The position numbers were made by a program, and so were the translations under genes. Below are positions 9,816 through 19,432 of a DNA stretch of 64,000 bases, piece by piece. The number at the start of each line of letters is the position of its first letter. The first letter of the stretch is position 1. Below the pieces are notes generated by a model that was not told the origin of the DNA, ran no database searches, and saw only the letters and a list, made by a program, of their open reading frames with translations. The DNA is from Mesorhizobium loti (lineage in GTDB: Bacteria > Pseudomonadota > Alphaproteobacteria > Rhizobiales > Rhizobiaceae), in contig NZ_LPWA01000035.1 of the NCBI RefSeq assembly GCF_001510895.1, forward strand, positions 62,001 to 126,000, in the 5' to 3' direction.

Positions 9816-11478
9816 ATGAGAGTCGATCTTTACGAAAAACTGGTGCGCGCCGGGGCGACCCGCCGCGATTTGCTGAAAGGCGCGGCCAGCATGGCCGCAC
9901 TTGCCGCGGCGTCCGGCGTGGGACTTGGCGCGCTGACCAAACCGGCCGCCGCCGCAGATGATCTGCGCGCGAAAATCCTGCAGATTCCGGGCGTCGGCAA
10001 GGGCCAGCGACGGACGCCGACTTCCAGAAGGTCGGCGAGCTGTGTCTGGAAGCGACCAAGGCCAACGTCAAGGAAGGTGAATTTGCCGGCGTCGAGCTCA
10101 CCTTCATGGGCCTCAACAACCAGAACCTGCACAACGTGCTGTTCCGCGGCTTCCTGAAGCCGTGGGAGGCCTACACAGGCGCCAAGATCAGTTGGATCGA
10201 CCTTGCCCAGGCCGATTACAACGCCCGCCTGCAGCAGTCGATCGCAACCAAGACCGTTGACTTCGACATCATCGAGATGGGCGCGCCGTTCGAAGGCGAC
10301 GTTTGCGGCAAGGGCCTCACCTCCGAGATGCCCGACTGGGTCAAGAAGCAGGTCGACATGGACGACCTCGTCAACTACCTGAAGCCGCCGGTCGGCACCT
10401 GGGACGGCAAGCAGTACCGCGTCACCATCGACGGCGACACGCACAACTTCAACTATCGCACCGATGTGTTCTCCGATCCCGACCTCGCCAAGGCTGGAAG
10501 GACAGCGGCGCGACGACCGAATGGGGTGTGCCGAAGACCTGGCAGGAAGTGCAGGCCGTCACCAAGTTCCTCAAGGGCAAGCAGTTCAAAGGCCAGGACG
10601 TGTATGGCTATCTCGACGCGCCCAAGCCGTGGGGCGGTTTCGGCTTCTATTTCCTCGGCAGCCGTGCCAGCGCCTATGCCAAGCATCCCGACGACAAGGC
10701 ATGGCTGTTCGACGCCGACACGATGAAGCCGCGCATCAACAATCCGGCCTGGGTGCGGGCTATCCAGGACGTGATCGACGCCCTTCCCTCCGAGCCGCCG
10801 GACCAGATCAACGCCGACCCGAACACCACCGGCTTCCAGCAGTTCCTGGCTGGCACCGGCTCGATGATCCCGTGGTGGGGCGATATCGGCTCCAACGTCA
10901 AGACCAACGACTCGTCGGTGATCGGCGACGTCACCGGCTTCTCGATCCTGCCTGGCTCGGACGACGTCTACAATTCGAAGACCGGCAAATGGGACAAGCT
11001 CGCCAGCGGCCCGAACTATGCGCCGAACTGCGCCTATCTCGGCTGGGGCGTCTATGTCATGGCCCGCGTCGACAGCGACGAGAAGAAGAAGAAGGCGGCC
11101 TGGTCGGCGGCGGCCCATCTCGGTGGCAAGGACCTGTCGCTCTGGACGGCGGCGTATCCGTCGGGCTTCCAGCCCTACCGAAACAGCCATTTCAACATTC
11201 CGGAATGGGTGGCGGCCGGCTATGACGAAGCCTTCATCACCTCCTATCTCAAGTCGGAGGGGGACTCCTACAACCATCCGAACGCTGCGATCGAGCCGCG
11301 CATCCCCGGCATCTTCCAGTATTACAGTGCCGCCGAGGATATCCTGGCCAACACCTTCGCCGGCAAGATGAAGGCGCAGGAAGGCGCCGACGCCATCGCT
11401 GCCGCCTGGGAGAAGCTGACCGACCAGATCGGCCGCGAGAACCAGATCAAGCTCTACAAAGCCTCATTGGGCATGTAG
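9816..11478 (+). pseudogene. Extracellular sugar-binding protein, Tat-exported, with two frame breaks
   Basis: A family 1 extracellular solute-binding protein of about 554 residues once two missing bases are restored, near 10007 and 10494. The second site reads AAGGCTGG where AAGGCCTGG restores the frame. GGGAGGAA precedes the ATG. The N-terminus has a twin-arginine signal, ATRRDLLKGAASMAALAAAS, ending in PAAAADD, so export is by Tat, less usual for this family. The mature part contains typical ligand-lobe segments such as PVGTWDGKQYRVTIDG and FLAGTGSMIPWWGDIG. Both losses are single bases and the rest of the protein is intact, so sequence error is likelier than decay. It would feed the permeases that follow. 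Confidence 0.85.
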
Positions 11479-11496
11479 GCTGTCTACCGGAAGTCG

Positions 11497-11550
11497 CGGC
11501 CCGGCGACACCTCGTCGCCGGGCCGTATCTTGACCGGCTCTGGCCGGTCA
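11497..11550 (+). terminator. Two consecutive hairpins between binding-protein and permease genes
   Basis: A 12-bp perfect stem (CGGCCCGGCGAC and GTCGCCGGGCCG, loop ACCTC) at 11497-11525 is followed by an 8-bp stem (TGACCGGC/GCCGGTCA) at 11531-11550. There is no T-run. Such intercistronic hairpins often stabilise the binding-protein message or reduce readthrough, giving more receptor than permease. Confidence 0.5.
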
Positions 11551-11560
11551 TTCGGACTGA

Positions 11561-11615
11561 GAGCAATTCCAGGAAAAGTGTGAAACGGGTTTTCCGTCCG
11601 GAATTGCGTCAAAAC
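11561..11615 (+). repeat. Dispersed palindromic repeat, family A, copy 1
   Basis: It begins GAGCAATTCCAGGAAAAGTG and ends TTTTCCGTCCGGAATTGCGT plus CAAAAC. The outer GCAATTCC and GGAATTGC pair, as do the inner GGAAAA and TTTTCC. Further copies lie at 41703, 51762, 51819 and (degenerate) 58827. Confidence 0.85.
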
Positions 11616-11635
11616 AAAAGGTTGAGGCGAGAGGC

Positions 11636-12757
11636 GTGGCTGACCAGATTTCGACCGCGAACGCGTGGCCGGCAAATTCCACAGCGAGCGATCTGATCCC
11701 GCCTGGCCGCAAGCGCCTCGGCTGGGCCCTGCTGATCGCCGCGACCCTCGCGCTGCTGGCGATGATCGTGATGCAGATCCTTTACAAGACCGAGGTCGAC
11801 ACGGTCGGCTTCTATACCTGGCGGCCCGTGGTCTATGCCTATGTGCTGTGGGGCGTGGCGCTTGGCGCATGGCAGGTGTTGACGCGCGGCGAGGACGGCC
11901 AGCGCGCGCTATTCCTGCTGCCGGCGCTGCTTTTCACCATCGCCATGGTGATCTTCCCGACGCTGTTCGGCTTCTACATCGCGCTGACCGACTGGAACCT
12001 CAGCTCGTTCTCGGGCCGGAAATTCAACGGGCTCGACAATTTCTGGCAGATGCTGACCGACCCCTATTACCGCAACGCGCTGTTCAACATGGCGCTTTAT
12101 GTGCTGGCGGTGCTGGTCGAATATGTCATTGCGTTCGGGCTTGCGCTGCTGCTCAACGCGCAGATCCGCGCCAGGAAATTCTTCCGCGTGGTCTTCCTGC
12201 TGCCACTGATGCTGTCGCCGGTCGCGGTTTCCTGGATGGTCGGCAAGTCGCTGATGGAATACCGCTTCGGACCGGCGTCGACGCTGGCGCGCCATCTCGG
12301 CTGGGACAACCCCGCTTTCTTCTCCGATCCTATCGTCGCCCGCATCTCGATCATGGTGCTCGACGCCTGGACCTTCATTCCGTTCATGATGATCATGCTG
12401 CTCGCCGGCCTGCAGGCGATGTCGCGCGAGGTGATCGAGGCGGCGCGCGTCGACGGCGCGACGACATGGCAGACCTTCTGGCAGGTCACCTTTCCGCTGA
12501 TGCTGCCGGTTTCGCTGACAGCGGTGATCCTGCGCATCATCTTCAAGCTCAAGCTTGCCGACATCATCATCACGGTCACGTCCGGCGGCCCTGGCGGCGC
12601 CACGGATTCGGTTTCGAGCTTCATCTACCGCGAGTATCGCGATCGCTCGAATGTCGGCTACGGCACGATGCTCGCCATGGTCTACCTGATCATCATCGTC
12701 GTGTTCGTCACCTGGCTGCTGAAGATCGCCAGCCGCTTCGTCCGCAACGTCAACTGA
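11636..12757 (+). CDS. Sugar ABC transporter permease (MalF/UgpA type)
   Basis: A polytopic protein of 373 residues starting at GTG 11636 behind GAGGCGAGAGGC. Two N-terminal helices precede a MalF-like core: helices around ALFLLPALLFTIAMVIFPTL and a conserved cytoplasmic EAA loop, EVIEAARVDGATTWQTFWQV, which docks on the ATPase. The extra N-terminal part makes it longer than the usual 290-310 residues. It is followed 8 bases later by the partner permease and preceded by the binding-protein gene, so the unit is binding protein-permease-permease, transcribed away from the ATPase gene. It would form one half of the inner-membrane channel. Confidence 0.92.
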   Translation: MADQISTANAWPANSTASDLIPPGRKRLGWALLIAATLALLAMIVMQILYKTEVDTVGFYTWRPVVYAYVLWGVALGAWQVLTRGEDGQRALFLLPALLFTIAMVIFPTLFGFYIALTDWNLSSFSGRKFNGLDNFWQMLTDPYYRNALFNMALYVLAVLVEYVIAFGLALLLNAQIRARKFFRVVFLLPLMLSPVAVSWMVGKSLMEYRFGPASTLARHLGWDNPAFFSDPIVARISIMVLDAWTFIPFMMIMLLAGLQAMSREVIEAARVDGATTWQTFWQVTFPLMLPVSLTAVILRIIFKLKLADIIITVTSGGPGGATDSVSSFIYREYRDRSNVGYGTMLAMVYLIIIVVFVTWLLKIASRFVRNVN

Positions 12758-12765
12758 GCGGCATC

Positions 12766-13683
12766 ATGAGCGTCCAGACCACCGACTACACCGTTTCCGA
12801 GATCCGCTCGCCGGCGACTTTCATCGCAAGCCGCGTCTTCATCTATGGCGCGCTGGTGTTCTGGTCCTTCGTCTGCCTGTTCCCGATCTATTGGACGATC
12901 ACCACCTCCTTCAAATCGGCGGTCGACGTCACACAAGGGCACCTCATCCCCTTCGTCGACTTCCAGCCAGACTGGAAAGGCTGGCGCTCGCTCGGCCTGT
13001 CGCCGGATTCGATCTTCCAGACCTCGACCGTGCGCGACGAGTTCCTCAAGCGCTTCATGAACTCGGTCATCGCCTCGGTCGGCGCATCGAGCCTCGCCAT
13101 CGTCATCGGCAGCCTCGCCGCCTACGGCCTCACGCGCTATCGCTATCACTTCGCGTGGTTCAAGAACGAGGACATCTCTTTCTTCTTCCTGTCGCAGCTC
13201 ATCCTGCCGCCGGTCGTGCTGGCGCTGCCTTTCCTGGTGCTCTACCGGGAAGTGGCGCTGCTCGACACGCGCATCGGGCTTGTGCTCCTCTACACGCTGA
13301 TGGTGCTGCCGATCGTCATCTGGATCATGCGCGACCAGTTCAATTCGATCCCGGTCGAGCTTGAGGAGGCAGCACTGGTCGACGGCCTGTCGATCTGGGG
13401 CGCCTTCTTCCGCATCGTCATGCCGATAGCGCTTCCCGGCATGGTCGCCGCCTTCATCCTGGCCATGGTGCTCTGCTGGAACGAGTATTTCTTCGCGGCC
13501 CTCCTGACATCGACGGATGCCAAGACGATCCCCGTGATGGTGGCGAGCCAGACCGGATCGCAAGGCATCAACTGGTGGTCGATGGCGGCGCTTGCGACGG
13601 CCGCGATCGCGCCGCTGGCGATCATCGGCATCGCGCTCGAACGCTACCTGATCATGGGCATGACAGCAGGCTCGGTGAAGTAG
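12766..13683 (+). CDS. Sugar ABC transporter permease (MalG/UgpE type)
   Basis: The second permease half, 305 residues, from ATG 12766, 8 bases after the first permease. It starts with a cytoplasmic stretch, a first helix (FIYGALVFWSFVCLFPIYWT), and then the MalG-like WTITTSFKS. The EAA loop is VELEEAALVDGLSIWGAFFR near residue 200. The end, ALERYLIMGMTAGSVK, has the GLTAGAVK signature of this subunit type. With the upstream permease and the UgpC-type ATPase it completes a CUT1 importer. Confidence 0.93.
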   Translation: MSVQTTDYTVSEIRSPATFIASRVFIYGALVFWSFVCLFPIYWTITTSFKSAVDVTQGHLIPFVDFQPDWKGWRSLGLSPDSIFQTSTVRDEFLKRFMNSVIASVGASSLAIVIGSLAAYGLTRYRYHFAWFKNEDISFFFLSQLILPPVVLALPFLVLYREVALLDTRIGLVLLYTLMVLPIVIWIMRDQFNSIPVELEEAALVDGLSIWGAFFRIVMPIALPGMVAAFILAMVLCWNEYFFAALLTSTDAKTIPVMVASQTGSQGINWWSMAALATAAIAPLAIIGIALERYLIMGMTAGSVK

Positions 13684-13693
13684 GCGGCCTTCC

Positions 13694-13717
13694 CCTTCTC
13701 CCCTTGTGGGGAGAAGG
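13694..13717. terminator. Hairpin between convergent genes
   Basis: CCTTCTCCCC and GGGGAGAAGG form a 10-bp perfect stem with a 4-base loop TTGT, placed between the stop of the plus permease and the stop of the minus creatininase-family gene. There is no T-run, so either a bidirectional terminator or a common short palindromic repeat is possible. Confidence 0.5.
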
Positions 13718-13728
13718 AAGAACCGCGC

Positions 13729-14472
13729 CTAGCGCACCAATATCGCCCGCAAATGTTCGAGGATCATGGCGACACCCTTTTGCCCAAGCTCGACCGAGGC
13801 ATCCGAAGCGCCTTTCGTGTACCAGCCGGTATTGTCGGCGAAATGAGCTGCGTCCACGGCTTCGGGGCATAGCGCCAGCATCAGCGACGTCTCGCCGATG
13901 CCGGCATGGTCGAAGGGGTATTTGCCGTTCATCGCGGCAGGCATCAGCGGATGCACCTGCACCCAGTTGAAGACGTTCTCGCCCTCTGCATGACCGGCAT
14001 AATAGTCGGCCATCTTGTCGGAGCCCCACCAGCCCTCGCCGCGCTCCTTTTCCAGGAAGCGGAAGATCGCCTGCCGGCCGGCGGTCTTGAAGGCGAGATC
14101 GGTCGGCATGCCGGCAACGAAATTCTCGGTCTGGTGATGGATGATGGCGTGGATGTTGCGGAAGCCGATGCGCAGCAGGCCATAAAACAGCTCCTCCGCG
14201 AAAGGCGCCAGCACCGGACCGCCGACCTGCACCGAGCCGCTGCCTTCCGGCGGCGCCACGGCATAGCTCGCCGCGCCGTAGTAGAAGGGCGGCAGGATGA
14301 CGATATCCCTCTCCTTCTCGAAGCGTTCCAGCGTCTTGATGACGGCGAGCGTATCCATGCCGACCGCCATGTGCTCGCCATGGTATTCGAGCACGCCGAG
14401 CGGCAGCACGACCGGCCAGTTCTGCTCGATCGCCTTGCGGATCTGGTGCGGTAGCATCAGTTCGTAGCGCAT
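13729..14472 (-). CDS. Creatininase family protein
   Basis: A 247-residue member of the creatininase fold, which hydrolyses cyclic amides or small amide substrates with divalent metals. Metal-binding motifs of the family are visible: GVLEYHGEHMAVGMD near residue 27, the His pair in HAIIHHQTENF, and HAGIGETSLMLAL in the last third. Members include creatinine amidohydrolase, formamide hydrolase ArfB and MftE, so the substrate cannot be named. It lies 5 bases downstream of the SIS gene on the same strand, in the middle of a carbohydrate locus, which suggests a role in sugar or amino-sugar use rather than creatinine breakdown. Confidence 0.85.
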   Translation of the reverse strand: MRYELMLPHQIRKAIEQNWPVVLPLGVLEYHGEHMAVGMDTLAVIKTLERFEKERDIVILPPFYYGAASYAVAPPEGSGSVQVGGPVLAPFAEELFYGLLRIGFRNIHAIIHHQTENFVAGMPTDLAFKTAGRQAIFRFLEKERGEGWWGSDKMADYYAGHAEGENVFNWVQVHPLMPAAMNGKYPFDHAGIGETSLMLALCPEAVDAAHFADNTGWYTKGASDASVELGQKGVAMILEHLRAILVR

Positions 14473-14477
14473 GTCCC

Positions 14478-15044
14478 CTACTCCATGTTGGTGTGCCGGG
14501 CGCGCATCGCCTCCGGCGTCGCGCCGGTCAGCGCCTTGAGCTTGAGCACCATCACCTCGAACAGCAGGAACAGCGCCCCCTCAAACAGTGAGCCCATCGG
14601 CAGCACCGAAGTTTTTGCCGCGCCCTGGTCGCTGGCCATGGTCTGGGCCGGAACGAGCAACGTGAAGTCGGCAAGCTTCGCGGCGCTGCCTGCCGGCTCG
14701 GCGGTCACCAGCAGGACTTTGGCGCCGGCGTCGCGCGCGACACGCATCAGGGTCAAAACCGTCGTGGTCTCGCCCGGCCCGGAACTCGCGAGGAAGACAT
14801 CGCCCTGCGCGAGCGGCGGCGTGGTCATGTCGCCGACCACCGCGACGGGCAGGCCGAGATGGAAGAGCCGCATGGCGAAGCCTTTGACCTGCAGCGCTTC
14901 GCGGCCGCAGCCATAGACGACGATCTTGCCAGCGCCGGCAAGCATTTCGCAGGCGGTGTCGACCCGGCCGTCATCGATGCGCCCCACCACGGCGCCAAGC
15001 TCGCCCAGCGCGGTCTCGAACATCTCCGACCCGGCTTGCGTCAT
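14478..15044 (-). CDS. SIS domain sugar-phosphate isomerase-like protein
   Basis: A 188-residue single SIS domain protein, the length of 6-phospho-3-hexuloisomerase (HxlB). Helix-strand pattern and the phosphosugar loop are visible in GKIVVYGCGREALQVKGFAM near residue 40 and VFLASSGPGETTTVLTLMRV near residue 83, with the Ser/Thr cluster that holds the phosphate. It is likely to isomerise a ketose or aldose phosphate. The stop is 5 bases from the creatininase-family start, so both are in one transcript starting in the 150-base gap that faces the aldo/keto reductase gene. Confidence 0.82.
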   Translation of the reverse strand: MTQAGSEMFETALGELGAVVGRIDDGRVDTACEMLAGAGKIVVYGCGREALQVKGFAMRLFHLGLPVAVVGDMTTPPLAQGDVFLASSGPGETTTVLTLMRVARDAGAKVLLVTAEPAGSAAKLADFTLLVPAQTMASDQGAAKTSVLPMGSLFEGALFLLFEVMVLKLKALTGATPEAMRARHTNME

Positions 15045-15196
15045 GGCAATTCGTCCTGTCTGCCGAAGGTTGGAAACACTTGATTTTGTTCATGCTATCA
15101 CCGCGAAAATTCGCGTCCAAGGAGCCTCGGCGCTTTTGCTGTGCCACCGGCGTGATAGTGTCATGTCAGACAAATCAATCCGGGACATTTGAGGAT

Positions 15197-16219
15197 ATGA
15201 AGACACGGCATTTCGACCGCATCGGCAACGGCGGCATCACCTTCACCGAGCTCGGCTTCGGCACCGCGCCGCTCGGCAATCTCTACCGCGCCGTCTCCGA
15301 TGAGGATGCCAATGCCACGCTGCAGGCGGCATGGGAGACCGGCTGCCGCTACTTCGACACCGCGCCTCTCTACGGCCTCGGCCTGTCGGAAACCCGGCTC
15401 AACCCCTTCCTGCGCGGCAAGAAGCGTGACGACTATGTGCTGTCGAGCAAGGTCGGCCGCCTCATGCGCGTCTCTCCCCCCGACCAGCGCACCGGCATCG
15501 GCAAGTTCTTCGACACGCCTTCGCGCAGGGAAGTCTACGACTACAGCTATGACGGCGTGATGCGCTCTTTCGAGGCCTCGCTGGAGCGTCTTGGCGTCGA
15601 CCGCATCGACATCCTCTATGTGCATGATGTCGATATCTTCACCCATGGCAGCAAGGAGGCGTCGGACCGGCGCATCGAGGAGTTCATGTCCTCGGGCTAT
15701 TACGGGCTGCTTTCGCTACGCGACCAGGGCGTGATCAAGGCTTTCGGCGGCGGCATCAACGAATGGCAGGTCTGCCAGACGCTTGCCGAGCGCGGCGATT
15801 TCGACCTTTTCCTGCTTGCCGGCCGCTACACGCTGCTCGAACAGGAAGCGCTGGAAACCTTCCTGCCGCTCTGCGAGAAGCGCGGCATCGGCATCGTTCT
15901 CGGCGGCCCTTACAATTCCGGCATCCTGGCGACGGGGCCGAAGCCTGGCGCTTTCTACAACTACACCGAGGCGCCAAAGCATGTGCTCGAGCGCGTGGCG
16001 CGCATCGAGGCGGTCTGCAAGCGCCATGGCGTGCGGCTGATCGAGGCCGCATTGCAGTTCCCGCTGCAGCACGCTGCCGTGATGTCGGTGATCCCCGGCG
16101 GCCAGCGGCCGGCCGAGGTTGAAAGCAACCGCGCGCTGCTCGACGTCAAGATCCCGGCGGCCCTGTGGGCGGATCTCAAGCAGGAAGACCTGATGCGCGC
16201 CGACGCGCCGACCGCCTGA
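15197..16219 (+). CDS. Aldo/keto reductase, D-threo-aldose 1-dehydrogenase (L-fucose dehydrogenase) type
   Basis: A 340-residue (beta/alpha)8 reductase starting at ATG 15197 with GAGGAT before it. The catalytic tetrad fits Asp in YFDTAPLYG with its Tyr, Lys in YVLSSKVGR, and His in LYVHDVDIF. The long insertion around FFDTPSRREVYDYSYDGVMR and the GGPYNSGIL segment are typical of D-threo-aldose 1-dehydrogenases and pyridoxal 4-dehydrogenase of rhizobia. It would oxidise a free sugar such as L-fucose or D-arabinose to the lactone with NAD(P). Its divergent position from the SIS-creatininase operon supports a shared catabolic role. Pyridoxal oxidation is the main alternative. Confidence 0.85.
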   Translation: MKTRHFDRIGNGGITFTELGFGTAPLGNLYRAVSDEDANATLQAAWETGCRYFDTAPLYGLGLSETRLNPFLRGKKRDDYVLSSKVGRLMRVSPPDQRTGIGKFFDTPSRREVYDYSYDGVMRSFEASLERLGVDRIDILYVHDVDIFTHGSKEASDRRIEEFMSSGYYGLLSLRDQGVIKAFGGGINEWQVCQTLAERGDFDLFLLAGRYTLLEQEALETFLPLCEKRGIGIVLGGPYNSGILATGPKPGAFYNYTEAPKHVLERVARIEAVCKRHGVRLIEAALQFPLQHAAVMSVIPGGQRPAEVESNRALLDVKIPAALWADLKQEDLMRADAPTA

Positions 16220-16237
16220 ATGTCCTGCCGCGGGCAC

Positions 16238-16270
16238 AAAAAAGAAGAGCCGGGCAGGCCCGGCTCTTCT
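16238..16270 (-). terminator. Rho-independent terminator of hupB
   Basis: On the minus strand a perfect 12-bp stem AGAAGAGCCGGG/CCCGGCTCTTCT with loop CCTG is followed by TTTTTT. It lies just downstream of the HU gene stop. Confidence 0.9.
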
Positions 16271-16289
16271 GATCTTAAAGAAAAAGGTC

Positions 16290-16562
16290 TTAGTTGACCG
16301 CGTCCTTGAGGCCCTTGCCGGCCGAGAACTTCGGCACGGTGCGCGCCGGAATCTTCACTTCCGCGCCGGTCTGCGGGTTGCGGCCGGTCGAAGCAGCGCG
16401 TTTTGACACGGTGAAATTTCCGAAGCCGACAAGCCGGACATCGCCGCCCTTCTTCAGTTCGCCAGTGATCACGGAGAACACCGCATCGACGGCGGACTGC
16501 GCATCAGCCTTCGAAATGCTTGCGGAGTCGGCGACAGCGGACACCAGTTCGTTCTTGTTCAT
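16290..16562 (-). CDS. hupB: DNA-binding protein HU
   Basis: A 90-residue histone-like protein that bends and compacts DNA as a dimer. It starts MNKNELVSAVADSASISKAD, with helix-turn-helix dimer body and the beta-arm GFGNFTVSKRAASTGRNPQT containing the intercalating Pro region (RNPQTG). AGGGA lies 6 bases before ATG 16562; the TTG three bases earlier is not needed. It lies immediately downstream of lon, the classical alphaproteobacterial arrangement, but each gene has its own terminator. Confidence 0.96.
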   Translation of the reverse strand: MNKNELVSAVADSASISKADAQSAVDAVFSVITGELKKGGDVRLVGFGNFTVSKRAASTGRNPQTGAEVKIPARTVPKFSAGKGLKDAVN

Positions 16563-16700
16563 CAAAATTCCCTTCCATGAGAAAACCGGAACTACGACTC
16601 ATCCGGCAGGAAACGGACTTTAGAAAGAAGCGTTGAGGAACCCAAGCCGAAAACCGCAGAATTCCGGGCTTTTTTGCACTTTTTCGGAGATTTTTCACAT

Positions 16701-16726
16701 GAAAAAGCCGGGCTGGAAGCCCGGCT
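16701..16726 (-). terminator. Rho-independent terminator of lon
   Basis: On the minus strand an 8-bp stem AGCCGGGC/GCCCGGCT with loop TTCCA is followed by TTTTT, about 30 bases after the lon stop codon. Confidence 0.88.
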
Positions 16727-16757
16727 CTCTCTTTGTGCGCTGCAACGTTAGAACATT

Positions 16758-19169
16758 CTAATGAGCAAGTGATTTCCCGGCATCGTCGCCGGCATCCACG
16801 CCGGTCGGCGGAACCACCGGCTCGACCCACTCGATCGGCTCCGGCATCCTGACCAGCGCGTGCCTCAGCACCTCGCCGACCCGCGACACCGGAACGATCT
16901 CCATGCCGTTCTTCACATTGTCCGGAATCTCCGCCAGATCCTTGACGTTTTCTTCCGGGATCAGCACCTTCTTGATGCCGCCACGCAGTGCGGCAAGCAG
17001 CTTCTCCTTCAGACCACCGATCGGCAAGATGCGGCCGCGCAGCGTTATCTCGCCGGTCATCGCCACATCAGCCCGAACCGGAATGCCCGTCAGGACCGAG
17101 ACGATGGCCGTTGCCATGGCAGCACCTGCAGACGGGCCATCCTTCGGCGTGGCGCCTTCCGGCAAGTGCACGTGGATGTCGCGCTTGTCGAACAGCGGCG
17201 GCTCGACGCCGAAATCGATGGCGCGCGAGCGGACGTAAGAAGCCGCCGCCGAGATCGATTCCTTCATCACGTCGCGCAGATTGCCGGTCACCGTCATGCG
17301 GCCCTTGCCGGGCATCATGACGCCTTCGACCGTCAGCAGCTCGCCGCCGACTTCCGTCCAGGCGAGACCGGTGACGACGCCGACCTGATCGTCAGCCTCG
17401 ACCTGACCGAAGCGGAAGCGCGGAACGCCGAGATAATCGGCGAGGTTGTCCGCCGTGATCTTCACCGTCTTCTTCTTCGTCTTCAGGATCTCGGTCACTG
17501 CCTTGCGCCCGAGCTTCATCAGCTCGCGCTCCAGGCTGCGCACGCCGGCTTCCCTTGTGTAGGTCTGGATGATGCCGCGGATCGCGTCCTCGCCGACCGA
17601 GAATTCGTTCGGCTGCAGGGCGTGGTCGCGGATCACCTTGGGCATCAGGTGCCGCTTGGCGATCTCGATCTTCTCGTCCTCGGTGTAGCCGGCGATACGG
17701 ATGATCTCCATGCGGTCCATCAGCGGCGCAGGGATGTTCAGCGTGTTCGCCGTCGTCACGAACATCACGCTCGACAGGTCGTATTCGACCTCGAGGTAAT
17801 GGTCCATGAATGTCGAGTTCTGCTCAGGGTCGAGCACCTCGAGCAGGGCCGATGACGGATCGCCGCGGAAGTCCTGGCCCATCTTGTCGATCTCGTCGAG
17901 CAGGAAGAGCGGATTGGACTTCTTGGCCTTCTTCATCGACTGGATGACCTTGCCGGGCATCGAGCCGATATAGGTCCGCCGGTGGCCACGGATCTCGGCT
18001 TCGTCACGCACGCCGCCGAGCGCCATGCGGATGAACTCGCGGCCGGTCGCCTTGGCGATCGACTTGCCGAGCGAGGTCTTGCCGACGCCGGGCGGGCCGA
18101 CGAGGCACAGGATCGGCCCCTTCAGCTTCTTCTGGCGGCTCTGCACGGCGAGATACTCGACGATGCGCTCCTTGACCTTGTCGAGGCCGAAATGGTCGGC
18201 GTCAAGCACGTCCTGCGCGAAAGCGAGGTCCTGCTTGACCTTGGAGTTCTTGCCCCACGGGATCGATAGCAGCCAGTCGAGATAGTTGCGCACGACGGTG
18301 GATTCAGCCGACATCGGCGACATCGACCGCAGCTTCTTCAATTCGGCTTCCGCCTTCTCGCGGGCCTCCTTGGAGAGCTTCGTCTTCTTGATGCGCGCCT
18401 CGATCTCGGCAGCCTCGTCGCGGCCGTCCTCGCCCTCGCCGAGCTCCTTCTGGATCGCCTTCATCTGCTCGTTGAGGTAGTACTCGCGCTGCGTCTTCTC
18501 CATCTGGCGCTTGACGCGCGAACGGATGCGCTTCTCCACCTGCAGCACGGAGATCTCGGCTTCCATGAAGCCCATCGCCTTCTCGAGACGCTCCTTGATG
18601 GAGAGCGTGGCGAGCATTTCCTGCTTCTCGGGGATCTTGATGGCGAGATGCGAGGCAACCGTGTCGGCGAGCTTGGAATAGTCGTCGATCTGGCTGGCGG
18701 CACCCACCACTTCGGGCGAGATCTTCTTGTTCAGCTTGACGTAGTTTTCGAAGTCGGTGACGACCGAACGGGCAAGCGCCTCGATCTCGACCTCTTCCTC
18801 CTCCGGCTCGACCAGCGCGGTGGCGCGGGCCTCGTGGAAGTCGGCACGCTCGGTGAACGAGACAATCTTGGCGCGCGAGGCGCCCTCGACCAGCACCTTC
18901 ACGGTGCCGTCGGGAAGCTTGAGCAACTGCAGCACATTGGCGAGCGTACCGATGTCGAAGATGGCATCGGGCTCAGGATCGTCGTCGGCTGCGTTCATCT
19001 GGGTGGCAAGCAGGATCTGCTTTTCCTGACCCATCACTTCTTCCAGCGCCTTGATCGACTTTTCGCGCCCGACAAAGAGCGGGACGATCATGTGCGGAAA
19101 CACGACGATGTCACGCAGTGGGAGGACCGCGAAGACGCCGTCGCCGGAAGCCCTGGATATTTTGGCCAT
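16758..19169 (-). CDS. lon: ATP-dependent protease La (Lon)
   Basis: An 803-residue LonA, the usual length. The N-terminal substrate domain ([20 protein letters not shown]) is followed by a coiled-coil region, the AAA module with Walker [18 protein letters not shown] and Walker B LFLLDEID, and the protease domain with catalytic Ser in [14 protein letters not shown] and Lys in [14 protein letters not shown]. It degrades misfolded and regulatory proteins in the cytoplasm, including CtrA-pathway factors in relatives. ATG 19169 is preceded by AAAGG; the frame extends upstream but those starts are not needed. Confidence 0.98.
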   Translation of the reverse strand: MAKISRASGDGVFAVLPLRDIVVFPHMIVPLFVGREKSIKALEEVMGQEKQILLATQMNAADDDPEPDAIFDIGTLANVLQLLKLPDGTVKVLVEGASRAKIVSFTERADFHEARATALVEPEEEEVEIEALARSVVTDFENYVKLNKKISPEVVGAASQIDDYSKLADTVASHLAIKIPEKQEMLATLSIKERLEKAMGFMEAEISVLQVEKRIRSRVKRQMEKTQREYYLNEQMKAIQKELGEGEDGRDEAAEIEARIKKTKLSKEAREKAEAELKKLRSMSPMSAESTVVRNYLDWLLSIPWGKNSKVKQDLAFAQDVLDADHFGLDKVKERIVEYLAVQSRQKKLKGPILCLVGPPGVGKTSLGKSIAKATGREFIRMALGGVRDEAEIRGHRRTYIGSMPGKVIQSMKKAKKSNPLFLLDEIDKMGQDFRGDPSSALLEVLDPEQNSTFMDHYLEVEYDLSSVMFVTTANTLNIPAPLMDRMEIIRIAGYTEDEKIEIAKRHLMPKVIRDHALQPNEFSVGEDAIRGIIQTYTREAGVRSLERELMKLGRKAVTEILKTKKKTVKITADNLADYLGVPRFRFGQVEADDQVGVVTGLAWTEVGGELLTVEGVMMPGKGRMTVTGNLRDVMKESISAAASYVRSRAIDFGVEPPLFDKRDIHVHLPEGATPKDGPSAGAAMATAIVSVLTGIPVRADVAMTGEITLRGRILPIGGLKEKLLAALRGGIKKVLIPEENVKDLAEIPDNVKNGMEIVPVSRVGEVLRHALVRMPEPIEWVEPVVPPTGVDAGDDAGKSLAH

Positions 19170-19375
19170 TGTCCAACCTTTCATGTCGCGGACGCTAATT
19201 GAGCCAACCGCGAATCTCATATTAACGACCGAGCGTCGTTCCGCCTACCACCGTTTGTGACGGGAGTTTTACAGCACAGAATTCGGCACTTCGGCCTTCC
19301 GCTGTTAGGTGGATGCGGGCGGGGCAAAGATCAAGGGTTAACATGGCCCGCTCACCTACTCCATCGCCCTCTACA

Positions 19376-19401
19376 GCAAAACGGCGCCACGCGGGCGCCG
19401 T
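19376..19401 (-). terminator. Terminator of clpX
   Basis: On the minus strand ACGGCGCC and GGCGCCGT form an 8-bp perfect stem with loop CGCGT, followed by TTTTG, about 30 bases after the clpX stop. Confidence 0.82.
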
Positions 19402-19432
19402 TCCATGAAAAATTGCCGGATCAGCTGCCATG

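Noticed and set aside
11665..12757. N-terminal extension of the second permease frame through the first permease
   Set aside because: The extension is out-of-frame shadow; the permease starts at ATG 12766.
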